The notes under the pieces were generated by a model. It was not told the DNA's origin, did not search any database, and was given only the letters and a program-made list of their open reading frames with translations. 64,000 nt of DNA from NCBI GenBank assembly GCA_003996215.1, contig QJPP01001921.1, positions 62,001-126,000 on the forward strand. Reading direction: 5' to 3'. Shown in pieces: positions 22,406 through 31,601 of this stretch. How positions within the stretch are numbered: the stretch's first letter is position 1; each line of letters opens with the position of its first letter. The DNA comes from Jaltomata sinuosa. Taxonomy: Eukaryota > Streptophyta > Magnoliopsida > Solanales > Solanaceae. Position numbers and translations under genes: made by a program.

Positions 22406-23773
22406 GAGTGATTCTGTCATTTTTAGTAGTTGCAACCCTTTGTCCTAGGGGCACCTTAGAGCTCCTGAACACCTCAGATAGTAAGAACCCATAAGCTAAT
22501 TCATGAGGACCAATTTTTAGAGATGTTACCCTTCCTATATGTTTGATCATCAAAGAAGGGAGATTTACCCTCTCACTTAAGTCTAGGACATTCATGATCC
22601 CCATATCCCTGAAGCTGGCCTCATGCCTCCTACCCCCTCTAAGTAATATCTCCTTGTTCACAATCTCAAACAAGAGCTTGTGATCAGGAGACATTTTCTC
22701 CTTGAACACTTTCCTAGCATTTTTCTTTTCCTTCCCCTGAGAGAACTTCCTAGTAAGCACGCAGTCCTCATATGTTCTCCAGACATACTCCTCCAACCCC
22801 TCAGATGGCACAATTAGGATTTCTCCTGATTTAACAAGATCAAACACAATCTCCACTCCTCTAACACTGGAACTCACCACCCACATTTCCAACATTCTTA
22901 AGTTGGCATAGTACTCCACTACTTCTTTATGCAGCATTGGCTTAACAGTCCTAAACAGATGATCTCACCCCTAAAACCTAAGTCTATCAAGCAACTGCAT
23001 AATGAAAGGATTATGGAGTACCTCATCATCTATAACTCTCCCTTTCAGGAGGTGTTGAGTGGAATAGTAACCAACTGGCCCTAGTCTCAAGAACTTTTCA
23101 TAGTTCTTGTTAGTCTTTCCAGGCTTAGGGGGGCAGCTTCTTCTTCTTTTTCCTCTTCTTCCTCCATCTCTTCCCTTTTATGATCAATGGGCTCATCATC
23201 ATCTCCTATCTTATTCTTCTCTCAGACCACCCTGGGTCTCTTCTTCTCAACCTTCTTCCAAGTAGCAGCAAGCCTCTTTCTGGTAAAGGGCTTTTCTGGT
23301 GAGAGAGAAGATGAGGGTGTAGGATCAACAAAAGGTGTAGGATCAATAGATGGTTTTGATAGAGATTTTCTTTTGGGTTTGATAGCAGCCCTCTTTTTGG
23401 ACCTTGGAATGGTAGATGATTCTGCTCTTGTGTATTTTAGGGTAACACGAATATCCCCATCACTATCAATGTCTTCTTTCTCTGAGAAAGAAGGTTTGGG
23501 AACTGTAGAAGGAGGATCAGTGGAGTTTATCTCTTCAGAAGTCCATGAGAAGTTTAAGAAATCTGATCGTTGGGGTTGTGGGGATGAGGATTTAGCAGAT
23601 GGAATGGGAGATGGTGATCGTGGAGGAGCAAAAAGAAGAGTAGGAGATGGAGATCTTGATGGTTGTTCCCCCTGAGTTGGTGTAACCATTGGTAAGGACA
23701 AGTCCTCATCATCGAAGTAATCCACAAGAGAGTGGAATTGGGAGGTAGTGGGTCTTGCAGATAAGAAAACCAT
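22406..23773 (-). pseudogene. env-like ORF of the SIRE-like element, N-terminal and central parts
   Basis: From an ATG at 23773 the minus strand encodes a Ser/Pro-rich basic region (SRSPSPTLLFAPPRSPSPIP, later KKRAAIKPKRKSLSK) to a stop at 23222. A second open stretch (22937 down into the nested LTR) has MLHKEVVEYYANLRM and a globular, plant-transposon-protein-like domain. The two belong to one disrupted protein, and the nested LTR cuts its C-terminal half. SIRE-type copia elements carry such an extra ORF after pol, often called env-like. A role in envelopes is unproven, and this copy is non-functional. Confidence 0.65.
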
Positions 23774-24297
23774 GAAGAAGGTTTGGAGATTTGGAGAAGA
23801 CGGTTTGATGAGATTGTGGAAGAGGGTTTTGTGAAGATGGATGGTTTCTTGAGAGAGAGAGAGAGAGTTTGAAGTGTGGTAGAAGTTTGAAATGATGGTT
23901 GTCGGGTTTTGAATGAGGGAATAAATGATTAAAAGCTCGGTATTTGATTTTTTTTCTTATGAGTTTATCTCATTTGAGTAAGTAGAGGGATTCTGAGGAT
24001 CAAGTTCTTATGACAAAGACAATATAATTTTATGTACTTAACTTTTGACAGTTTTGTAAAGGATGTGCGTACCTTGAGGATCAGATCCTTGAATGCTTTC
24101 CAAGCTTTTACATGGGATTACTTCTTAGCATAAGTGAGATGAATTCCTCAGATCCTGGGAGTGTACTCTTTATTTGTGGTTGTGATCCTGTAAGGAACAA
24201 GACTGAGTTAATTATATTATTCACTTATTCAACAACCATCATCCTACCATTAAGTCTCCTAGTCAATCATTAAGCGAAGCTTTCTCTCTTCCATCTG

Positions 24298-25769
24298 CTA
24301 TAGCTGGTTGATCAGCCCAAGGGCCAGTCTATTTTTCTCACAAGCTTCTCTTTCCAAGGCTTTAGTGAAGATGTCTGCAATTTGTTCATCAGTTCCACAA
24401 GGTACCATTTTAATCAACCCCTTTTCAATATAGTCTCTGACAAAGTGATGCCTCACATCAATGTGCTTAGTCCTTTTGTGCTAAACAAGATTCTTTGCCA
24501 TGTTGACTGCACTGGTGTTATCACAAAAGATAGGTATGCACCCTAGATTGATACCATAATCACTAAGTTGTTGCTTAATCCAGAGTAATTGAGAATAGCA
24601 GGAGGCAACAACTACATATTCAGTCTCAACAGTTGATAGTGCTACATAGGTCTGTTTCTTTGTAGCCCAAGATACAAGACAGTATCCCAAAAAGTGTGTC
24701 ATTCCAGAGGTACTCTTTCTATCTACCAAATAGCCAGCACAATTAGCATCAGCATAACTAATAAGATCAAATGAATCACCAGCAGTATACCAGAGAACCA
24801 ATCCTTGAGTGCCTTTGAGATACTTCAGAATTCTTTTCACAGCCTTCAAGTGGGATTCCTTAAGAGAAGATTGAGACCTAGCATATAAGCCCACACTATA
24901 CACAATATCAGGTCTGCTTGCAGTGAGATACAACAAGGAGCCTATCATTTCTCTAAATTTTGTTTCAGCAACAGCTACCTCAACATCTTCTTTGTCCAGC
25001 TTTATGGTGGTAGTAATAGGAGTATCATTTGTCCTGGCCCCCTCCATCTCAAATTTCTTCAGAAGTTCTTTGACATACTTTTGTTGGTGTATTGATATTC
25101 TAGTCTTGGTTTGGTGTATTTGTAGACCCAAGAAAGTCATCTCTCCTATCATACTCATCTCAAACTCACTACTCATCAGGGATGCAAACTCTCTACTCAA
25201 CACATCATCAGTGGCTCCAAAATTTATGGCATCTACATATATTTGAACAATGAGGAGTTTGCTTCCTTCTCTTCTTATAAATAGAGTATTGTCTATCTTT
25301 CTTCTTATATAGCCATGCTCTAAGAGGAAAGAGGACACCCTATCATACCATGCTTTTGGGTCTTGCTTTAGTCCATACAAGGCCTTGTCAAGCTTATAGA
25401 CATAATCAGGTAGCTCAAAACTTTCAAATCCTGGGGACTATTTTACATACACTTCTCCATCAGATACCCATTTAAGAAAGAACTTTTTACATCCATCTGA
25501 AATAGTTTGAACTCCATATAAGAGGCAAAGGCAATCAGCATTCTTATTGCCTCCATTTTAGTCACATGTGCAAAGGTTTTATCATAGTCAATACATTTTT
25601 CTTGATTGTATCCTTGTACCACCAGTCTCACTTTATTTCTGATCACCACTCCTTGATCATCTAATTTGTTTCCAAAAATCCATCTGGCTCCAATGATGGT
25701 TCTGTATGCAGGTTTGGGGACCATGTGCCATACTTTACTTCTTTCAAATTGATTCAACTCTTCTTGCAT
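24298..25769 (-). pseudogene. Copia reverse transcriptase and RNase H, inactive
   Basis: The minus-strand RT begins around 25769 (KVWHMVPKP, then GARWIFGNKLDD, then FQMDVKSSFLNG). It is broken near 25440 and resumes as MYGLKQDPKAWYDR at 25380. The catalytic YVDD motif reads YVDA, so a metal-binding Asp is lost. RNase H motifs SYADANCAGY and ALSTVETEY are present but altered. After a stop at 24481 the frame goes on through the conserved HIDVRHHFVRD and ADIFTKAL blocks to a stop at 24298-24300. It is part of the polyprotein of the SIRE-like element. Confidence 0.88.
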
Positions 25770-25973
25770 TGCTATAATCCAGTCAGCATCTTATAGGGCT
25801 TTCTTGATATTTTTAGGCTCTATGAGTGACAGGTAGGCTGAGTAAGCACACATATTCTTTACTTTTTTTCTGGTCTGCATATCTGAGTCCATAGGAGAAA
25901 TGATATTTTCAATGGGATGTGAGCTCGTGTTTCCAGTTCCTTCTAGTCACAGATTGTGAGGGTCCAGGTTCAT

Positions 25974-27122
25974 TTAAATGATAGGATGAGTCTTCTTAAT
26001 AAGTGTTTCCCCCTGGAACCTGTAACTCTTCCTGTCCTTTAGCTGAGGTATCATCCTTGTAAGCTTCCTCCTCTTGTTCATCTTCTGAGTCATGAACCAG
26101 TCCAATCCTCTTATCATTATCACTGGAGTTAGTTTCACAGTTTTCTTCATCAAAGATGACATTAATGCTTTCTTCTACACAACTTGTTCTTTTATTGAAC
26201 ACTTTGTAAGCCTTGCTCTGTGAAGAGTACCCCAAGAATATGCCTTCATCACTCTTGGCATCAAATTTTTCTAGTGCATCCTTTCCATTATTGTGAATAT
26301 AGCATTTACACCCAAAAGGTCTCAAGTAAGTTAGATTTGGCTTTCTTCCCTTGAGCAGTTCATAAAGAGTTTTGTCCAGTAGTGACCTGACCATGCACCT
26401 ATTCAACAAGTAGCAGGCTGTGTTTACAGCCTCATCCCAGAAGGTCTTGGGAAGGCCACTGGCAATTAGCATAATCCTGACCATGTCTTCTAGTGATCTA
26501 TTCTTTCTTTCAACCACTCTACTTTATTGGGGGGTTCTTGGTGTAGAGAAGTTGTAATTAATTCCACCTTCAGCATAGTAGGTCAGGAAATTTGAATTTT
26601 CAAGCTCAGTACCATGATCTGACCTTATTCCAACCACCTCAGTATTCAGCTTCTTTTGTACCATTTTGACAAAAAATTGAAACACTTCAAAGGTTTCATC
26701 CTTAGAGCTCAAAAAGAGTATCCAAGTAAACCTTGAGTAATCATCCACAATCACACCTCTTCTCACCTCTACTGAGAACTCTCATAGGTCCACACAAATC
26801 CTTGTGCAACAGTTGGAGAGGTTTTGTGGTACTTACCATCCGTTTGGGCTTGAAGGAGGACCTTACATATTTTCCTTTTACACAGGCACCACACAAAATG
26901 GATTCATCTAGTTTATTTTTTTGGCAGTCCTAGTACCAGTTCTTTTGACACTACTTTGTTGATGGTTGAGAAGCTTGCATGTCTCAGCCTTTTATGCCAT
27001 AGTAGAGAATTGCAGGATATGACACTGAGACAGGTTAATTCAGATTTCAAAGGGTACGTGATATCAGCTTTATACACATTCTTGTGTCTTCTTGCCTTTA
27101 GCACTAAGTTACCACTGGTCAC
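25974..27122 (-). pseudogene. Copia integrase
   Basis: The minus-strand GAG-pre-integrase block LWHKRLRHASFSTINK (near 26990-27040) is followed by the integrase core pieces DDYSRFTWILFL and GIRSDHGTELEN (26524-26766), then MVERKNRSLEDMVRIML and the C-terminal block FGCKCYIHNNGKD with GIFLGYS (25996-26517). The catalytic Asp, Asp and Glu positions are still readable, but the frame is broken by stops and shifts, so no full enzyme can be made. Confidence 0.87.
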
Positions 27123-27124
27123 AT

Positions 27125-27700
27125 TTATCTTAGTGCAGTGAACGACACATTGTTTCCCTTGTCACATATTTGAGAGATGCTCAACAGATTGTGTTTCAGT
27201 CCATGCACATAGTAGACATTTTCTATGGCATGAGAATCAGATCTTCCCACTTTTTTTATACAAGCAATCTCACTAATTTTTTCATTTCCAAAGGCCACAC
27301 TTTCACCTTGAAACTTTGCAAGAGACAGAATATTGTCTTTGCTTCCAGTCATGTATCTAGAACAAGTATTGTCAAGGTACCAAGGCTTGCTCCTTCCTCT
27401 CTTCTTTTCTTGCAAAATAACTTATGATTAGTCTTGGGTACCCAGATCATCTTGGGTCCCTTTTTATGAGTAAAAGGATGAATTAAGTCTCTTTTAGTCC
27501 AGTGAGGAAGATCTCTTTTGATGGAAAGTATTTTTTTTAGTTCTCTAGACTTGAGTTTGTTCACAAAGTTCAACTTCCTTTGCTCAGGTCTCAGATGATT
27601 AGGACATTGGATCTTGAGATGTCCTTCTTTGCCACAGGCAATACACACCATATTCATGGAATAATTTGCCTTGCAAGACTTAGATCTAAATCCTAGCCCA
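27125..27700 (-). pseudogene. Copia protease region and second zinc knuckle
   Basis: CIACGKEGHLKIQCPNH is a CCHC zinc knuckle (about 27595-27645). Downstream, WYLDNTCSRYMTGSK corresponds to the aspartic protease active-site block, where families normally have D-S-G or D-S-A; here it is DNT. The protease is therefore unlikely to work. Confidence 0.8.
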
Positions 27701-29332
27701 TGCTTAGAGGTGGATTGACTATTCTGAATGTGAGTAAGAAGGGTTGAGGATTTTTTCCATTTTAATTGTGTTCTAACTCAAGTTTGGCTTTACTTAGATC
27801 CTTTGTTAGAGAGTTATTTCTTTCAAACAACTCTGAGAGCCTTGTTTTGAGATTCTTAATGTCCTTTTCCATGGATTATTGAAGAGCAATGACCTGATTT
27901 TTTCCTTTTTGTGAGAACTCTTTGAGGGTGTTTTTTAAAGAGACATTATTTTCCTCAAGACTTTCACTTTCCATCCTTAGAGATGCATAGTCATTTAATA
28001 GATTTTCTTTTCAGAACATACTGAATAATATGCATCTACGAGAATAGTTGATAGAGATTCAAGCTTTCTTTTGGAGTAAGTATGTAAGTTGGATCTAAGA
28101 TCAGAGAAGCATACCTTGGTTTCATCTTGTTCAGTGTCATTGTCAGACTCAGAACCTTCCATGAGGGCAAGAGTTGCTTCTGCTGATTCTTCTTCTTCCA
28201 AATCACTGTCAGTGTCACTCATAGCTAAGGGAGCTAGAGTGTCTCCTTCTTTTGCTTCAACCATGATAAGTAGTGATTGATTGTGTGGATTCTCTTCATC
28301 AGATTCATCATTGTGTTCTCCTATAGCAGCTAGAGCCTTTTGAACAGCTATGTCAGCTTCCTGGGAGGTTATCTTCCTATGTGATGGAAAGGTGAGCTCC
28401 TTATTTTGATATCTAGGCTTCTCTGTGACAGCTTTCTTGTGTTCCATAACCCACAAAGGATAGGATTTGATGAAGTGATCTGGACTGTCACACTTATGAT
28501 ACAACCGAGCATCATTTTCTTGACCTTTAGATGATTTTCTCTGAAAGTTTTGACCCCTTTTGAACATTCTTTGAAACTTCCTAGTTACTATTGCAAGATT
28601 TTTTTCTTCATAGTTAGTGACCTCAGTGGTTTTGAGAGAGATTGTCTAGTCCTTTCTTTTAGTTTCGATGTCCTTCTCTTGATTTTTCTTCAGTTCATAG
28701 GTTGTCAAATTTCCTATGAGTTCATCCATAGCTAATGTGTCTAGATCTCTATCTTCAATGATTACTTCTACTTTACTTTTTCAGGATTCAGGTAATACAC
28801 TCATGAGTTTTTTGACAGCCTTTCCAGTGGGAATGTGTTCTCTCAGAGAATAAATTTCATTGAATATAGCAGTAAACCTTGTATGCATATCTTGAATAGC
28901 TTCTTCTTCCTTCATTCTGAAAAGTTCATATTGCTTATTCATGTTGTCTATTTTGGCCTTCTTTACAACAGTAGTTCTTTTATGAGCAGTTTGAAGAGTG
29001 TCCCATATTTGTTTGACATCTTGACAGGAAGAGATTCTATTATATTCATCTGGTCCAATACCATAGATTAGAAATTTTCTGGCCTTGGCATTATTTTGAA
29101 TGACTATCTTGTCAGTAGCATTCTATTCCTTCATATCCTTGGGGACTTGTTCCTTCCCATCACCACCAGTTTTCATGGGAATAGTAGGACCATCTAGAAT
29201 GACATTCCACAAGTCAGCACTTTCACCCATGAGATGATCCATCATCTTGTTCGTCCACCAGCCATAGTACTTCCCATTAAACAATGATGGTCTTGTTTGA
29301 GAGGAACCTTCCTGAGTAGTTGGGGGGCGCAT
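27700..29332 (-). pseudogene. Copia gag of the SIRE-like element
   Basis: From the ATG at 29330-29332 the minus strand reads MRPPTTQEGSSQTRPSLFNG, then YYGWWTNKM, the usual gag start of this group. It continues through a UBN2-type gag domain (DTLQTAHKRT near 28990; FTAIFNEIYSLREHIP near 28840) to a damaged zinc knuckle (HKCDSPDHF, then SYPLW where Cys is expected, near 28450-28500). An acidic segment (28000-28400) follows. At least three in-frame stops are visible. Confidence 0.83.
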
Positions 29333-29370
29333 CCATTGGATTCTTTTGTCAACCCTTAATGAAAAGACCT

Positions 29371-29382
29371 GCTCTGATACCA
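29371..29382 (-). promoter_or_regulatory. Primer-binding site of the SIRE-like element
   Basis: The minus strand reads TGGTATCAGAGC two bases after the 5' LTR, the standard initiator tRNA-Met primer site. Confidence 0.92.
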
Positions 29383-29384
29383 AT

Positions 29385-30046
29385 TGAAGAAAGTTGGTGC
29401 TCACTAATTATCTTAGGAACCAGGTCCTTAGCACAGTTTCACTTAAAGCAATAAGTAAATTCACACACAATTTACGTGAAAAACCTCCTCACTCAAGGAG
29501 TAAAAACCACGAACTCAATTTCATTAATTGCTTCAAGTTTTATGATTACAACTCAATAATCAAGGGAACTACCTCTAGTACCTAGCCTCAAACAATTCAC
29601 TACGACTGTTTTCTCCTTAACTACTCTCTCAAGAAGTCAAACTTGCTTCTTGTTACAAGTCTCTCAAACTCTCAAACTACAACTAAGTTTTACTTCCCCT
29701 TGCTCACAAACGAACACAAAGACTATGTTGAGAATAGCTTCTTCTGAGTCTCCTTGAGCCTGCTTGTTTTAATCTCCTATTGCTTGAGAATGGTTCTTTC
29801 TCTGCGTAGGCAATAGGTGGTCGAAAACTGTCCTGCTCTCTTGCTTTTATAGATGCCTCAAGCTGTCCTCTCCTTGATAGGAAAGCCACAAACCTTTTCT
29901 TGTTTTAGAATGATACGCCACTTTAAGGTTGAGTTTTTTCCTTGTTTGACATGGACACTACCTTTTATAATTTATTTTCATAAATGCATTTTTACCAAAA
30001 ATAGATTTTGTCTCATTATCAAAACTTATTCGACAAGGTTTCTTCA
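29385..30046 (-). repeat. 5' LTR of the SIRE-like element
   Basis: 662-bp direct repeat of 17876-18531, differing by scattered substitutions and small indels. It contains a minus-strand TATA-like site (CTATAAAAGC, about 29847-29856). It is followed by the target duplication CATTG. Confidence 0.93.
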
Positions 30047-30051
30047 CATTG

Positions 30052-30734
30052 AGAAAGGTGAGAAAGTTGGATGACGAAATCTCCAGCCTTGGGCTATTTA
30101 ATTGATGTAGACTAATTAAGTGCTAAGCTTTAGCAATTAGAGACAATAACAAACATATGTTTCAAGGATGATGAGATAATACTTAAACCACCGTACGTTG
30201 ATAAAGGGAAGGGGGTGAGAGAAAATTTTTTAGTGCTTTATTTTGATCAATGGTGCACTGTATTTTTTTAAAATCATATCAAAAAATGAATTATGCACAA
30301 CAACATGCAATTGTTCATAATAATTTTAATTTGATAACTTAGAAAATATTGCATTAAAAACTACTTATACTGTCATTATATATCGACCAATCAATTAAAT
30401 CAACATTTTAACCTCGTCATTCATACCTTGATAGTTGAAACATGCACAATAAATTACATTGAGTTAATAATATGATTCATCGCTATTATTTGCATCATCC
30501 TCTTCTGCTTCATTCATTGTTAAAGTCTTCGATCTTTATCTTCATCTATGTTGGTCTTCCCAATTACAACTAATTAAGTTGCTATTAATCTTTCAAATCT
30601 TTCATTACATTGCAAATTTACGAACATAAAAAAAGAAGAAGTAAAATTCAATTAGGAACTTGGATCAATTAGCCATTAATATCGGTCAGTTAATCGTGCA
30701 CATAATATAAACTTAAAGTTAGATAAATAAAATA
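30052..30734. other. Intergenic sequence, nothing recognised
   Basis: AT-rich non-coding sequence between the SIRE-like element and the duplicated PNPase upstream block. Confidence 0.5.
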
Positions 30735-31552
30735 GTGGTAGTCTTAACGGTAGCAATGGTAGTAGAGTTGTAGAGGGGAAGGAAATGAGAGTGATGGAAG
30801 AACACAAGGAGGGAATGAGTAAAATGAGTTGGGGCGGTGAAATAGCATGTCACGCACATCTACCTTATCGAAATGTCAGTGTCATGTGAGATTGAATGTC
30901 CATCTTGGATAGACCTAAAAAAGCAATTTAATCCTTTTTCCTTAGTAAAGTACTCCCTTCCGGTTCATTTTTATTAGTCCATGTGGATATTAGATTCAAT
31001 CTATAAATAACCCAACCATACTCAAATTTATTTGCTTGAAATTATTGGGGCTTGATTTCTATAAATTCACCATTATTAAAGGATGAAGAAGTTGGGTTGA
31101 ACTTAGATCCAGAACTGATTGAAGCTTATTTGCACCACTTTAATTAAAAAATCACTACTTCAAAATGAAAAAAAAAAACATTAATATCCTTTGAGTCCAT
31201 TCAGTCACAAAATGTGAATAAAGAAAGAACTGAATATGAGAAAATAGTTTCTAATTGTTTTGAGTTAATTTGAATAAGTCAGGTTATTTATGATTGAGAC
31301 CACGTGAACCAATAAATGAGAGTTACTTATATAACTAAAATCACATATGTTATTTCATAATTTCTTTAAAAGAAAAGATATTTTTAATCCCAAAAAATCC
31401 ACGGTAAAGACAATTAATTAAAATCTAATAAATAGGAGGGTCATTTCATATAGGGGCATTTTTGACCCCTTTTTATTTTATATACTACAATATTCTCCTA
31501 TTCTAATTCATGTTAAGCCCCTTTTTCTCTTTTAGTTTTGTTTTAAAGGGAT
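30735..31552 (+). promoter_or_regulatory. PNPase upstream region (copy A of a duplicated block)
   Basis: This region directly precedes the PNPase ATG. It is repeated, with many small differences, at 34980-36270 downstream of the gene. Shared landmarks include CACTCCC-type MITE-like sequence (near 30950), ATTATTAAAGGATGAAGAAG (near 31070), CAGTCACAAAA (near 31200) and TTCTCTTTTAGTTTTG (near 31530). A possible TATA-like site (TTTATATACT) lies at about 31476-31485. It presumably contains the PNPase promoter and 5' leader. Confidence 0.6.
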
Positions 31553-31601
31553 ATCACCTATCCCTGTCTCACTAGCACCTATAGTTTGTGCTGAAGCAGA
31601 A

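Larger units (their letters stand above)
17876..30046 (-). mobile_element. SIRE/Maximus-like Ty1-copia retrotransposon, decayed, with a nested solo LTR
   Basis: LTRs at 17876-18531 and 29385-30046 (about 660 bp, ends TGAAG...CTTCA) are flanked by a matching 5-bp TSD, CATTG (17871-17875 and 30047-30051). The minus-strand order is PBS, gag, protease, integrase, reverse transcriptase, RNase H (the copia order), then an extra env-like ORF before the 3' LTR. That extra ORF and the ~9.1-kb length without the nested insertion point to the SIRE/Maximus lineage. The coding region is split by many stops and frameshifts, and catalytic residues are changed. A 3,071-bp gypsy-type solo LTR (19335-22405) interrupts the env-like region. 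Confidence 0.93.

Noticed and set aside
23187..23675. Plus-strand frame of 162 codons
   Set aside because: Antisense to the Ser/Pro-rich env-like ORF; the minus-strand reading has the motifs.
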